Shown in pieces: positions 24,273-33,574 of a stretch of DNA of 64,000 bases. This stretch comes from Streptomyces sp. TG1A-8 (GTDB lineage Bacteria > Actinomycetota > Actinomycetes > Streptomycetales > Streptomycetaceae): NCBI RefSeq assembly GCF_030499535.1, contig NZ_JASTLB010000001.1:3534001-3598000 (forward strand), written 5' to 3'. The notes below the pieces were generated by a model. It was not told the DNA's origin and searched no databases. It saw only the letters and a list, made by a program, of their open reading frames with translations. Every line of letters starts with the position of its first letter. The first letter of the stretch is position 1. The position numbers and the translations under genes were made by a program.

Positions 24273-25991
24273 ATGGCTCGACACCTCATCACCAGCGCCC
24301 TTCCGTACATCAACGGAATCAAGCACCTGGGCAACATGGTGGGGTCCATGCTCCCGGCGGACGTGTACTCCCGGTACCTCCGCCAGCGCGGTCATGACGT
24401 CCTGTACATCTGCGCGACGGACGAGCACGGCACCCCCGCCGAACTCGCGGCGAAGGAGCAGGGCCTCGCCGTGGACGCGTTCTGCGCGCAGGCGCACGAC
24501 GCCCAGAAGGCGATCTACGACGGCTTCGCCCTGGCGTTCGACTACTTCGGCCGGAGCTCCTCCGCCCAGAACGTCGAGATCACCCAGCACTTCGCCCGCA
24601 GGCTGAACGAGAACGGCTTCATCGAGGAGCGGGCGATCCGCCAGGTCTACTCGCCCGCCGACGGCCGCTTCCTGCCGGACCGGTACGTCGAGGGCACCTG
24701 CCCGCACTGCGGCTACGACAAGGCCCGCGGCGACCAGTGCGAGAACTGCACGCGCGTCCTGGACCCCACCGACCTGATCGACCCGCGCTCGGCGATCTCC
24801 GGGTCCACGGACCTGGAGGTCAGGGAGACCAAGCACCTCTTCCTGCTCCAGTCCAAGCTGCAGCACGAGGTCGAGGCCTGGGTCTCCCGGCACGAGGAGG
24901 ACTGGCCGCAGCTCGCCTCCTCCATCGCCCGCAAGTGGCTGAACGAGGGCCTGCACGACCGGGCGATCACCCGTGACCTGGACTGGGGCATCCCCGTCCC
25001 GGCGGACACCTGGCCGGAGCTGGCGGCCGAGGGCAAGGTCTTCTACGTCTGGTTCGACGCCCCGATCGAGTACATCGGCGCGACGAAGGAATGGGCGGAC
25101 CGGGACCCGGAGAACCGGGACTGGAGGTCCTGGTGGTACGAGGCGGACGACACCGTCCGCTACACCGAGTTCATGGCCAAGGACAACGTCCCCTTCCACA
25201 CGGTGATGTTCCCGGCCACCGAGCTGGGCGTGCGCGAGCCGTGGAAGAAGGTCGACTACGTCAAGGCCTTCAACTGGCTGACGTACTACGGCGGCAAGTT
25301 CTCCACGTCGCAGAAGCGCGGTGTCTTCACCAACCAGGCCCTGGACATCCTCCCCGCCGACTACTGGCGCTACTTCCTGATCGCCAACGCCCCCGAGTCG
25401 GACGACTCCTCCTTCACCTGGGAGCACTTCACCTCCACGGTCAACAAGGACCTCGCCGACACCCTGGGCAACTTCGTCAACCGCGTGCTGTCCTTCTCGA
25501 AGAAGCGCTTCGGGGAGGCGGTCCCGGCCGGCGGTGAGCCGGGCGAGGCGGAGGCCCGTCTGGGCGGGGAGATCGCCGGGCTGCTGGCCGAGTACGAGTC
25601 GCACATGGAGTCGCTGCAGTTCCGCAAGGCCGCCGCGGCCCTGCGCGCCCTGTGGTCGGCCGGCAACTCCTACCTGGAGGAGAAGGCCCCCTGGCTCCAG
25701 ATCAAGACCGACAAGGACGGCGCGGCCCTCACCCTGCGCACGGCGATGAACCTGATCCACCTGTACGCGGTGGTCTCGGAGCCCTTCATCCCGTCGACGT
25801 CGGCGGCCATGCGCCGGGCGTTCTCCCTCCCGGACGACACGGCGGCCTGGGTGACGGCGGACGAGGCGGAGTCCCTCACCGCGGTCCCCGCCGGCACCCC
25901 CTTCACGGTCCCCCCGGTCCTGTTCGCCAAGCTCACGGACGAGGACCTGGAGACGTACAAGGAGCGTTTCGGCGGCGAGCCGGCCGCGTGA
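24273..25991 (+). CDS. metG: Methionyl-tRNA synthetase
   Basis: 572 residues, class I synthetase charging tRNA-Met. HLGN (18-21) is the HIGH motif, CPHC...CENC (about 142-161) forms a zinc knuckle in the connective peptide, and KFSTS (342-346) stands for KMSKS, as in the group of bacterial enzymes with substituted second signature. The anticodon-binding helical domain occupies ~400-550. There is no C-terminal tRNA-binding (Trbp111-like) extension, so it is the short form. Upstream a TACGAT hexamer (~24225) may be the -10. I saw no T-box. Confidence 0.97.
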   Translation: MARHLITSALPYINGIKHLGNMVGSMLPADVYSRYLRQRGHDVLYICATDEHGTPAELAAKEQGLAVDAFCAQAHDAQKAIYDGFALAFDYFGRSSSAQNVEITQHFARRLNENGFIEERAIRQVYSPADGRFLPDRYVEGTCPHCGYDKARGDQCENCTRVLDPTDLIDPRSAISGSTDLEVRETKHLFLLQSKLQHEVEAWVSRHEEDWPQLASSIARKWLNEGLHDRAITRDLDWGIPVPADTWPELAAEGKVFYVWFDAPIEYIGATKEWADRDPENRDWRSWWYEADDTVRYTEFMAKDNVPFHTVMFPATELGVREPWKKVDYVKAFNWLTYYGGKFSTSQKRGVFTNQALDILPADYWRYFLIANAPESDDSSFTWEHFTSTVNKDLADTLGNFVNRVLSFSKKRFGEAVPAGGEPGEAEARLGGEIAGLLAEYESHMESLQFRKAAAALRALWSAGNSYLEEKAPWLQIKTDKDGAALTLRTAMNLIHLYAVVSEPFIPSTSAAMRRAFSLPDDTAAWVTADEAESLTAVPAGTPFTVPPVLFAKLTDEDLETYKERFGGEPAA

Positions 25992-26032
25992 CCCGGCGCC
26001 GGTAGTCGCAGTCGCCGGACGTCCACGGGTGT

Positions 26033-26076
26033 CCCCGCCGAGGAAGGGGCCCCGGCCGCGGGAGGCCTCGGCGGGG
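26033..26076. terminator. Hairpin between metG and the DUF397 gene
   Basis: Arms CCCCGCCGAGG / CCTCGGCGGGG around a GC-rich loop, between convergent genes. Confidence 0.55.
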
Positions 26077-26148
26077 CCGCTCACCGTCGCTCCGGGACCC
26101 GTCCCGCTCCTCGTGACACCCGGGTGCGGGGCGCGTGCCGTTGCCGGG

Positions 26149-26358
26149 TCAGCGTTCCGCCGCGTAGGCCACGAAGTCCGCCCACGCGCCGGGCGTGAGC
26201 GCCAGACGGGGACCGTCGACGTTCTTGGAGTCGCGGACCTGCACGGTGCCGGGGGTGACGGCAAGCTCGACGCGGGAGTCATCTTCGTTGCCGTCGCCGT
26301 AGCTGCTCTTGAACCAGGCCGGTTCGGCAGCGTCCCCGGCGGGGGCCTTGCGGATCAT
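26149..26358 (-). CDS. DUF397 domain protein
   Basis: 69 residues. The hallmark WFKSSYGDGNEDDSRVELA and VRDSKNVDGPRLALTPGAWADFVAY define DUF397, small partner proteins encoded next to XRE regulators of the WhiJ/AbaA-type in Streptomyces; some pairs behave like antitoxin/toxin modules that affect development. Its ATG overlaps the stop of the upstream regulator remnant (ATGA). Because that regulator has lost its HTH, this copy may be an orphan. Confidence 0.85.
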   Translation of the reverse strand: MIRKAPAGDAAEPAWFKSSYGDGNEDDSRVELAVTPGTVQVRDSKNVDGPRLALTPGAWADFVAYAAER

Positions 26359-26657
26359 GTGTCTCCCAGCAGTTGCTCGATGAAGGCCAGCGACTCCTGT
26401 GGGGGGAGAGCCTGCGCCCGAATGGTGCCAGGGCGCAGTTCGAGGATGCGCGGCTGCCTCGGATCGGAGGTCGGCCGACCGTTGAAGGCGCCGTCAGCGC
26501 GCCCCATGGTCGTGCCGTCCTCGGACTTCAGCAGTTCGTTCCTGCCGTCCAGGCCCGGGTGGACCTCGCAGTGTGTCGGCATCACCTGAGGCGTGACGTT
26601 CCGGAACCCGCCCCCGCTCCCGCACCACCCACTCCGGCGCGCTTCGGAACACCCCAC
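26355..26657 (-). pseudogene. C-terminal remnant of an XRE/DUF5753 regulator
   Basis: Only the tail of the DUF5753 effector domain is recognisable: a VMPTHCEVHPGLDG segment, LLKSEDGTT and the conserved end IRAQALPPQESLAFIEQLLGD. Normal members are ~280 residues with an N-terminal helix-turn-helix; here homology begins near 26600 and everything before it, including the HTH, is missing, replaced by the aspS terminator region. The stop overlaps the DUF397 start as in intact pairs. A 100-residue open frame exists, but a functional product is doubtful. Confidence 0.7.
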
Positions 26658-26720
26658 ACAGGACCTTTCGGGCGGAACCTGCGGAACCCGGCGGGAAGCC
26701 GTGGATCGCCGGGCGCGAAC

Positions 26721-26758
26721 GGAAGGGCCCGGGACCGGTGCCGGTCCCGGGCCCTTCC
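26721..26758 (-). terminator. aspS terminator
   Basis: 18 perfect pairs, GGAAGGGCCCGGGACCGG / CCGGTCCCGGGCCCTTCC, with a 2-nt centre, 16 nt past the aspS stop. Confidence 0.8.
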
Positions 26759-26773
26759 GCCCCTGCTCGTGCC

Positions 26774-28537
26774 CTACTTCGGCTGCGGCCTGCGGATGTC
26801 CAGGTGCAGCTCGCGCAGGCGGGTCTCCTCCAGCTCGGTCGGGGCGCCCATCATCAGGTCCTGGGCGTTGCCGTTGAGCGGGAAGGCGATCGTCTCGCGG
26901 ATGTTGGGCTCGTCCGCGAGGAGCATGACGATGCGGTCCACACCGGGGGCGATGCCGCCGTGCGGCGGGGCGCCGAAGCGGAGCGCGCGGAGCATGCCGG
27001 CGAACTCGCGCTCGGTGGTCTCCCGGTCGTAGCCCGCGATCTCGAAGGCCTTGAGCATGATGTCCGGCTCGTGGTTCCGGATCGCGCCGGAGGACAGCTC
27101 GACGCCGTTGCAGACGATGTCGTACTGCCAGGCCAGGATGTCCAGCGGGTCCTGGTTCTCCAGCGCGTCCATGCCGCCCTGGGGCATCGAGAACGGGTTG
27201 TGCGAGAAGTCGATCCTCCCGGTCTCCTCGTCCCTCTCGAACATCGGGAAGTCCACGATCCAGCAGAACCGGAAGACGTCCTCCTCGAAGTGGCCGGCCC
27301 GCTTGGCCGCCTCGACGCGGACCGCCCCCATGACCTTGGAGACCTCGTCGAACGCGCCCGCGCCGAAGAAGACCGCGTGACCGGGCGCCAGGGCCAGCCG
27401 CTTGGTCAGCTCGGCCACGTTCTCCTCGGTGAGGAACTTGGCGATCGGGCCGGACAGCGTGCCGTCCTCGCCGACGCGGACCCAGGCCAGGCCCTTCGCG
27501 CCCAGCGACACCGCGAAGTCCCCGAGCTGGTCGAAGAACTTGCGGGGCTGCGCGGCCACGTCCGGCACCGGCAGGGCCCGGACGTGCTTGCCCGCGAACG
27601 CCTTGAACTCCGAGCCCGCGAAGACGTCGGTGATGTCCACCAGCTCCAGCTTGGCGCGCAGGTCCGGCTTGTCGGAGCCGTACTTCAGCATCGCCTCGCG
27701 GAACGGGATGCGGGGGAACGGGGAGGTGACCTCGCGCCCGCCGCCGAACTCGGTGAACAGCTCGGTCATCAACCGCTCGATCGGCTGGAAGACGTCCTCC
27801 TGCTCGACGAAGCTCATCTCGACGTCGAGCTGGTAGAACTCGCCCGGCGAGCGGTCCGCGCGGGCGTCCTCGTCGCGGAAGCAGGGCGCGATCTGGAAGT
27901 AGCGGTCGAAGCCGGAAATCATCAGCAGCTGCTTGAACTGCTGCGGGGCCTGCGGGAGGGCGTAGAACCTGCCCGGGTGCAGCCGGGAGGGGACCACGAA
28001 GTCACGGGCGCCCTCGGGGGAGGTGGCCGTCAGGATCGGGGTCGCCATCTCGTTGAAGCCCAGGGCGCTCATCTTCTGCCGGATGGCCGAGATGACCTGC
28101 GTGCGCAACATGATGTTGCGGTGCATGCGCTCGCGGCGCAGGTCCAGGAAGCGGTACTCCAGGCGCCGCTCCTCGTTGACCCCGTCCTCGGTGTTGATGG
28201 TGAAGGGAAGCGGGGCGGCGGCGCCCAGCAGCTCGACCTCGGCCACCTCGACCTCGATCTCGCCGGTGGGCAGGTCAGGGTTGACGTTCTCGGTTCCACG
28301 TGAAACAACCGCGCCGTCGACGCGGACCGTGGACTCCTTGGAAACCTTGTCCAGCGCCTCGTACGCGGGCGTGCCGGGGCGGGCGACCAACTGCGTGATG
28401 CCGTAGTGGTCGCGCAGATCGATGAAGAGGATGCCGCCCAGGTCGCGCCGATTGTGCAGCCAGCCGCTCAGCCGGACGTCGGTGCCGACGTCGGAGGCGC
28501 GGAGCTGGCCGCAGGTGTGGGACCTGTACCGATGCAT
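26774..28537 (-). CDS. aspS: Aspartyl-tRNA synthetase
   Basis: 587 residues, class IIb synthetase. The N-terminal OB-fold anticodon domain covers about 1-110 ([23 protein letters not shown]), motif 2 is [24 protein letters not shown] (split here for length: [10 protein letters not shown], then [11 protein letters not shown]), and motif 3 is [13 protein letters not shown]. The bacterial GAD insertion domain lies about 290-415. Actinobacterial enzymes of this type are often non-discriminating and also charge tRNA-Asn, later amidated; that is family knowledge, not visible here. A parS-like site lies within codons near 28293. It ends at a strong terminator. Confidence 0.97.
   Translation of the reverse strand: MHRYRSHTCGQLRASDVGTDVRLSGWLHNRRDLGGILFIDLRDHYGITQLVARPGTPAYEALDKVSKESTVRVDGAVVSRGTENVNPDLPTGEIEVEVAEVELLGAAAPLPFTINTEDGVNEERRLEYRFLDLRRERMHRNIMLRTQVISAIRQKMSALGFNEMATPILTATSPEGARDFVVPSRLHPGRFYALPQAPQQFKQLLMISGFDRYFQIAPCFRDEDARADRSPGEFYQLDVEMSFVEQEDVFQPIERLMTELFTEFGGGREVTSPFPRIPFREAMLKYGSDKPDLRAKLELVDITDVFAGSEFKAFAGKHVRALPVPDVAAQPRKFFDQLGDFAVSLGAKGLAWVRVGEDGTLSGPIAKFLTEENVAELTKRLALAPGHAVFFGAGAFDEVSKVMGAVRVEAAKRAGHFEEDVFRFCWIVDFPMFERDEETGRIDFSHNPFSMPQGGMDALENQDPLDILAWQYDIVCNGVELSSGAIRNHEPDIMLKAFEIAGYDRETTEREFAGMLRALRFGAPPHGGIAPGVDRIVMLLADEPNIRETIAFPLNGNAQDLMMGAPTELEETRLRELHLDIRRPQPK
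28293..28306. other. parS-like ParB binding site (one mismatch)
   Basis: GTTCCACGTGAAAC differs by one base from the Streptomyces parS consensus GTTTCACGTGAAAC. It lies inside the aspS coding region. ParB sites cluster within a few hundred kb of oriC in Streptomyces. Confidence 0.7.
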
Positions 28538-28708
28538 CGTCGTTCATCGTCCTTCGTTCGTGGGTGTGCCGGGAGTGCTCCCCCGGCGGGAACGGGCACG
28601 GGGCCCGGACCCATCAAGGGTACCGGGCACCCCAAGATCGGCTCCCCACCGCGGACGGGGGACCACCTACGGTGGCAGGTCCCGACGACATCTCCACAAA
28701 GTGGGGCA

Positions 28709-30576
28709 ATGCGCACGGGCGAGCCCCTTCCCGCCGTCGGGGACGTCCTCACCACCCTGGCGACCGGGCTGTGGCATCGGAACACCGCCACCGGGCTGGT
28801 CACCGCGGAGGCGGCACGGCTGCTCGGGCTGCCCGCCGAGCCCGCCACGCTCACCGAGGCCCAGGCCCGCGCCCGGCTGCACCCGGTGGACTAGGAACGA
28901 GACCACCGGAGTGGTGCGGCTCGCGGTCGCCGAGGACACGCTCGCCGAGGTGCGCATCCGGATCGTGGACGAGTGGGGACGGATCCTGCGGGTCGTCCGC
29001 AGCCGCTCCAAAGCGTCCTTCGACCCCGAACGGCACGCCTACGAACTGATCGGCACCCTCCAGGAGGTCACCGAGCCGGCCCCGGGCACGGCGGCGGCCC
29101 GCAGCGCGGTCACCGGGGACTGGCGGCGTTCGCGGGAGGCGTTCCTGCTGGACGCCGGCCGGGCGCTGGCGGAGGCGCGGTCCACCGAGGAGGTGCTGCG
29201 GGTCGCGGCCGGCCTGTCGATGCCGGGCTTCTCCCCGAACGGGCTCGCGGTGTTCGGGGTGGAGGGCGACCGGCTGACGGTCATCGGCCAGCACGGGCAC
29301 CGGTCCGGTGACGTCGGCCCCTTCTCCGACATACCGCTGAGCACGCCGTACCCGGCGGCCGAGGTCGTGCGGACCGGCCGCGCCGTCTACCTCTCCTCCC
29401 CCGAGGAGTACCGGGCCCGCTACCCGGCCGCCTGGCCGCTCGCCCGGCACCCCGGCCGCCACTCCTGGGCCTTCCTGCCGCTGACGGCGGCCGGGCGCAC
29501 CATGGGCGCCTGGCTGGCGGCCTTCACCTACCCGGTGGCCTTCACGCCCGACGAGCGGGCGGTGCTGACGACGGTCGCCCGGATGCTCGCCCAGGCCCTG
29601 TCCCGGGCCGGTGCCGCGGAGTCCCAGCGGGAGCTGGCCGAGGGCCTGCAGCGCTCCATGCTGCCCTCGCCGGGCCCCCGGATCCCGGGCATGGGCGTCG
29701 CCGCCCGCTACGTCCCGACCGGCGGGGGCCTGCAGGTCGGCGGGGACTGGTACGACATGATCCCGCTGCCCGGGGGCGCCTTCCGGGGCGAAGTCCGGGA
29801 CGGGACGCTTCGCGCTGGTCATCGGGGACGTGCAGGGTCACGACGTGCGGGCGGCCGGCCTGATGGGCCAGTTGCGGATCGCCCTGCGCGCGTACGCCTC
29901 CGAGGGCCACCGCCCGGACGCGGTCCTGACCCGCGCCTCCCGCTTCCTGCACGGCATCACCCATGACGAGCACCTGACCGACCTGCGCTTCGCGACCTGC
30001 CTGTACGTGGAGGCCGATCCGGTGACGGGCGTGCTGGAGGTCGCCCGCGCGGGCCACCCCGACCCGGCGATCCGCCTGGCGGACGGCACGGTGATCATGC
30101 GGCCGACCGCGGGCGGGCTGCCGCTGGGCGTGGACCCGGACGCCGACTACCCGACGACCCGGTTCGCGCTGGAGCCCGGCGAGACCATGATGATCTGCAC
30201 CGACGGCCTGATCGAGACCGGCGGCCAGGACCTGGACAGCGGCTGGCGGCGCATCCGCGCGATCCTGGAGGACTTCGACCCCCGCGGGGCGTCCGGCGAC
30301 GGCGGCCTGCAGGCGCTGGCCGACGCGCTGCTGCTCGCCGAGGTCATCGGCGGGACGGGCGGGCGCCGGCTGCGGGTGGAGGTCAAGGATGCGGGCGACG
30401 ACCTGCCGCACAAGCGTCGGCCCGGCGAGCTGGCCTCCTCCGGACGCGGCCTGGTGCTGATCGAGATGCTGGCGAACGAGTGGGGGGTGGAGCCGCGCGG
30501 CGAGGGCAAGGGCATCTGGTTCGAGCTCTACGAGTCCGGGCCGGGGACGGTGTCCGGGGCCGGCCCGGACTCGTAG
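28709..30576 (+). pseudogene. PAS-GAF-SpoIIE phosphatase/ATPase, degraded
   Basis: A multi-domain stress-sensing phosphatase in three frames. Frame 1 (28709-28894) gives the PAS start MRTGEPLPAVGDVLTTL and runs into TAG at 28892; dropping one A there yields VDWNE and leads to frame 2 (rest of PAS, GAF-like ~29130-29600, then LAEGLQRSMLPS and GGDWYDMIP of the SpoIIE domain). At ~29807 one extra base moves the frame again; FALVIGDVQGHD, then MICTDGLIETGG follow. At ~30315 GLQALADA runs straight into LLLAEVIGG, so the end of the phosphatase domain and the N-box of the C-terminal HATPase domain are missing (about 80 residues compared with the usual layout). Two frameshifts plus a deletion suggest a real pseudogene. 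The 3' end overlaps the convergent exporter gene by 49 bp. Confidence 0.8.
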
Positions 30577-31592
30577 CGCGTGCGCAGTTCGTGCAGCACG
30601 CCGAAGCCGGCCGCGGTCAGCGGCACCGCGAGCAGCATGCCGAGGATGCCCGCGACGGAAGCGCCGGCGGTGATCGCCAGCAGCACGGCCGCCGGATGCA
30701 TCTGCACGGTCCGGCTCTGGATCATCGGCTGCAGCACGTGTCCCTCCAGCACCTGGACGGCGAGGACCACACCGAGCGCCCACAGGGCGATGACGAGGCC
30801 GCGGTCGGCGAGCGCGACCAGCACGGCCACCGCACCGGAGATGAAGGCGCCGAGGTAGGGGATGTAGGCGCCGACGAAGACGAGCGCGCCGAGGCCGATC
30901 GCGCCGGGCACCCGCAGGACCAGCAGGCCGACGGTGATGCAGAGGGCGTCGATGAGGGCGATGAGGGTCGTGCCGCGCATGAAGCCCTCCACCGCCTCGA
31001 AGGCGCGCCGGGCGATGGCCTCCAGGGTGTCGGCGGTGCCGCCGGGGGCGAGGGACCTGATGCCCTTGACGGCCCGGGGGGAATCGCGCAGGAAGAAGAA
31101 GACGAGCAGCAGCGCCAGCACCGCCATGGCGAGGCTCTCGCCGACCACGCTGACGCCGCTGATGACGTTGGAGGCGGCGGTCCCGCCGAACTTGCCGAGC
31201 AGCTCGCGGGCGTTGGCGGCCAGGTCGTCCAGTCCGGTCCCGGCGGCCCCGAAGTGCCGCGCGACGGCCCTGGCGCCCTCCCGGAGCGCGGCGAGGATGT
31301 GGTCACCGGTGTCGACGAGCGCGGCGACGACGATGTACACGGCACCGCCGACGACGGCGACGACGGCCACACAGGTCAGCCCGGCCGCCAGCGACCGCTG
31401 TACCCCCCTCGCCACGAGCCGCCGGTGCAGCGGCCCGAGCAGGGCCGTCCCGAGCAGCGCGAGCAGCACCGGGACGACGGCCGTGCGCAACTCCGCGCAC
31501 AGCCGCGCGCCGATCCACCCGACCCCGGCCACGAGCAGCAGCACGGCGCACCAGGCGGCGAGCCGGCGGACGGGTTCGGGCAGCACGTGCAC
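30528..31592 (-). CDS. AI-2E (PerM/TqsA-like) family transporter
   Basis: 354 residues with seven to eight transmembrane helices. The family pattern is clear: a paired N-terminal helix block, a long amphipathic segment (~110-155), LLLVFFFLRDSPRAVKG, GALVFVGAYIPYLGAFISG and the C-terminal VLEGHVLQPMIQSRTVQMHP. Members export small molecules, ions or quorum signals; substrate unknown. The GTG at 31592 starts MHVLPEPVRRLAAW; an in-frame GTG two codons later is equally possible. The 3' end overlaps the degraded phosphatase gene. Confidence 0.88.
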   Translation of the reverse strand: MHVLPEPVRRLAAWCAVLLLVAGVGWIGARLCAELRTAVVPVLLALLGTALLGPLHRRLVARGVQRSLAAGLTCVAVVAVVGGAVYIVVAALVDTGDHILAALREGARAVARHFGAAGTGLDDLAANARELLGKFGGTAASNVISGVSVVGESLAMAVLALLLVFFFLRDSPRAVKGIRSLAPGGTADTLEAIARRAFEAVEGFMRGTTLIALIDALCITVGLLVLRVPGAIGLGALVFVGAYIPYLGAFISGAVAVLVALADRGLVIALWALGVVLAVQVLEGHVLQPMIQSRTVQMHPAAVLLAITAGASVAGILGMLLAVPLTAAGFGVLHELRTRYESGPAPDTVPGPDS

Positions 31593-31649
31593 CCGTCCAG
31601 CCGATCATGTCCGGGCCCGGCTGTCCTGCGCGGCCGGGCCGGCCGGGTG

Positions 31650-31810
31650 ACGGCGGCTGCCGCACGCCGGCGCGGGCGCCGGCGGCGGTTGCCGTGTCGG
31701 TCGTGGCGGTGCCGGTCGTGGCGGTGCCCGGCGCAGGAGCGGCGCCGGCGGCCGCCCGTGGGATCGGTGGCGGTGCCCGGCGCGGGCGCCGAACGGAGCG
31801 GTGCCCGGCG
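31650..31810. repeat. GC-rich imperfect direct repeats
   Basis: In the 232-bp gap between the exporter and pirin genes, TCGTGGCGGTGCC occurs twice in tandem and GGTGCCCGGCGC recurs three times (about 31700-31815). No gene or clear promoter is visible here. Confidence 0.5.
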
Positions 31811-31824
31811 CCGGGGAGGGGGCG

Positions 31825-32802
31825 TCAGGCCTGCGGGCCGCTCCCCGTCATGCCGTGGACGGCCGGGACGCTGCCCAGTCGGCCCTTCTGGAAGTCCTCG
31901 AAGGCCTGCTGGAGCTCTTCCCGGGTGTTCATGACGAACGGGCCGTAGTGGGCCATCGGCTCGCGGATCGGCTGCCCGCCGAGGAGGACGACCTCCAGGT
32001 CGGGCGTGTGGGAGTCCTGTCGCTCGTCGGCGCGGACGGTCAGCGAGGAACCGGCGCCGAACACGGCGGTCTGGCCGCCGTGGACCGGCCGGCGCTCCGT
32101 GCCGGCGCTGCCGCGGCCGGCGAGGACGTAGGCCAGGCCGTTGAAGTCCTCGCGCCAGGGCAGGGTGACCTCGGCGCCCGGGGCGAGGGTCGCGTGGATC
32201 ATCGTGATCGGCGTGTGCGTGATGCCGGGCCCGGCGTGCCCGTCCAGCTCACCGGCGATGACGCGCAGCAGCGCGCCGCCGTCGGGGGAGGTGAGGAGCT
32301 GGACGCTGCCGCCGCGGATGTCCTGGTAGCGGGGGGCCATCATCTTGTCCCTGGCGGGGAGGTTGACCCACAGCTGGAGCCCGTGGAAGAGACCACCGGA
32401 CATGACCAGGTGCTCCGGCGGCGCCTCGATGTGCAGCAGGCCCGAGCCCGCGGTCATCCACTGGGTGTCGCCGTTGGTGATGGTGCCGCCACCGCCGTTG
32501 GAGTCCTGGTGGTCGAAGATCCCGTCGATGATGTAGGTGACGGTCTCGAAGCCGCGGTGCGGGTGCCAGGGGGTCCCCTTCGGCTCCCCAGGCTGATACT
32601 CCACCTCGCCCATCTGGTCCATCATGATGAACGGGTCCAGGTGGTGGTAGTTGATCCCGGCGAACGCCCGGCGCACCGGGAAGCCCTCGCCCTCGAAACC
32701 GCTCGGCGCGGTCGTGACGGCGAGCACGGGACGGGCCACCGCGTCGGCGGCAGCGGCCACGCGGGGCAGCGTCAGCGGGTTCTCGACGGTCACAGCGGGC
32801 AT
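31825..32802 (-). CDS. Pirin-family bicupin protein
   Basis: 325 residues. The N-terminal cupin holds the pirin metal site: HPHRGFETVTY and HQDSNG, with the downstream HIEAPPEH supplying His and Glu for Fe(II). A second cupin covers ~190-290. Pirins act as quercetin dioxygenases or as redox-sensing regulators; which applies here is not visible. The start has a full AAGGAGG 7 nt upstream. A GTTGAGC-GTTGAAC direct repeat (32838-32853) upstream may bind a MarR/HxlR-type regulator. Other Streptomyces pirin genes respond to oxidative stress. Confidence 0.92.
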   Translation of the reverse strand: MPAVTVENPLTLPRVAAAADAVARPVLAVTTAPSGFEGEGFPVRRAFAGINYHHLDPFIMMDQMGEVEYQPGEPKGTPWHPHRGFETVTYIIDGIFDHQDSNGGGGTITNGDTQWMTAGSGLLHIEAPPEHLVMSGGLFHGLQLWVNLPARDKMMAPRYQDIRGGSVQLLTSPDGGALLRVIAGELDGHAGPGITHTPITMIHATLAPGAEVTLPWREDFNGLAYVLAGRGSAGTERRPVHGGQTAVFGAGSSLTVRADERQDSHTPDLEVVLLGGQPIREPMAHYGPFVMNTREELQQAFEDFQKGRLGSVPAVHGMTGSGPQA

Positions 32803-32837
32803 GTCGGTACCTCCTTGGGCGGCGTGCGTCCCACTTT

Positions 32838-32853
32838 AGTTGAGCGTTGAACT
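32838..32853. promoter_or_regulatory. Possible operator upstream of the pirin gene
   Basis: AGTTGAGCGTTGAACT can be read as a direct repeat (GTTGAGC GTTGAAC) or a palindrome with AGTT/AACT ends, 36 nt before the pirin start. The regulator is unknown. Confidence 0.35.
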
Positions 32854-32874
32854 TTCTGCCACTCACAACGCGAC

Positions 32875-32902
32875 GGGCCCGGAGGGCATTCCCTCCGGGC
32901 CC
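32875..32902 (-). terminator. Hairpin terminator after the SseB-like gene
   Basis: Arms GGGCCCGGAGGG / CCCTCCGGGCCC with a 4-nt loop, downstream of the SseB-like gene stop (32949). Confidence 0.7.
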
Positions 32903-32948
32903 GGGTGCACCCCGGCGGCGCGGACGCCGTCCGCACGGCCGCGGCGCC

Positions 32949-33431
32949 TCAGCCGTACATCCGCCGCATCGCGAAGTCGACCATCTGCTCCACCGCCTTG
33001 GCGTCGAACACCATCCGGTGCTCGCCCTCCATGTCCAGGACGAAGCCGTAGCCCGTCGGCAGCAGGTCGATCACCTCGGCGCCGGTGATGACGAAGTACT
33101 TCGACTCCTTGCCCGCGTACCGGCGCAACTCCTTGAGCGAGGTGAACATGGGGATCACCGGCTGCTGGGTGTTGTGCAGGGCGAGGAAGCCGGGGGTGTC
33201 GCCGCGCGGGCAGTACACCTTGGACGTGGCGAAGACCTGCTGGAAGTCCTCGGCGGACATCTGCCCGGTGGTGAAGGCGCGCACCGCGTCCGCGAGCGAG
33301 GGCGGGGACGGCTCCGGGTAGAGCGGCGGCTGCTGGCCGTACCCGCCGGCACCGCCCGGCATCTGCTGCTGCGGCGGGGCGTACTGCTGCTGCGCGGCGC
33401 CGCCGTCCATGGGCTGGCCGTATCCGTACAT
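32949..33431 (-). CDS. SseB N-terminal-domain protein
   Basis: 160 residues. The first ~45 are a disordered Gln/Gly/Pro/Tyr-rich tail (MYGYGQPM, APPQQQMPGG). Residues 50-155 match the SseB_N fold: LADAVRAFTTGQMSAEDFQQ, VYCPRGDTPGFLALHNTQQP, IPMFTSLKELRRYA and VIDLLPTGYGFVLD. Such proteins occur near type VII secretion and other envelope systems in actinobacteria, but the function is not defined. ATG 33431 follows the -10 TACTCT by 7 nt (leaderless). Divergent from the acyl-CoA dehydrogenase. Confidence 0.78.
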   Translation of the reverse strand: MYGYGQPMDGGAAQQQYAPPQQQMPGGAGGYGQQPPLYPEPSPPSLADAVRAFTTGQMSAEDFQQVFATSKVYCPRGDTPGFLALHNTQQPVIPMFTSLKELRRYAGKESKYFVITGAEVIDLLPTGYGFVLDMEGEHRMVFDAKAVEQMVDFAMRRMYG

Positions 33432-33438
33432 GCCCCAA

Positions 33439-33444
33439 AGAGTA
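33439..33444 (-). promoter_or_regulatory. -10 box of a leaderless transcript (SseB-like gene)
   Basis: TACTCT on the minus strand, 7 nt before ATG 33431. Confidence 0.45.
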
Positions 33445-33481
33445 ACGAGTCACAGATGGCCGGAACCGGGTTGCATCTTAT

Positions 33482-33519
33482 TACCGACGGGTAGCATCAT
33501 CGTACCTACTTGTTGGTAC
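33482..33519 (+). promoter_or_regulatory. Candidate TetR/FadR-type operators in the acyl-CoA dehydrogenase promoter
   Basis: A palindrome TACCTACTTGTTGGTA (33503-33518) fits TACCnACnnGTnGGTA. A weaker copy begins at 33482 (TACCGACGGGTAGCAT), 21 bp upstream, so both would face the same side of the helix. The -10 candidate TAGCAT (33492-33497) lies between and is overlapped by the weaker copy. Confidence 0.5.
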
Positions 33520-33574
33520 CTGAACCAGATGCGAGGAGCCAGTGCCTCGCCGAGTCCTTTACGGAGCCGTCGCC

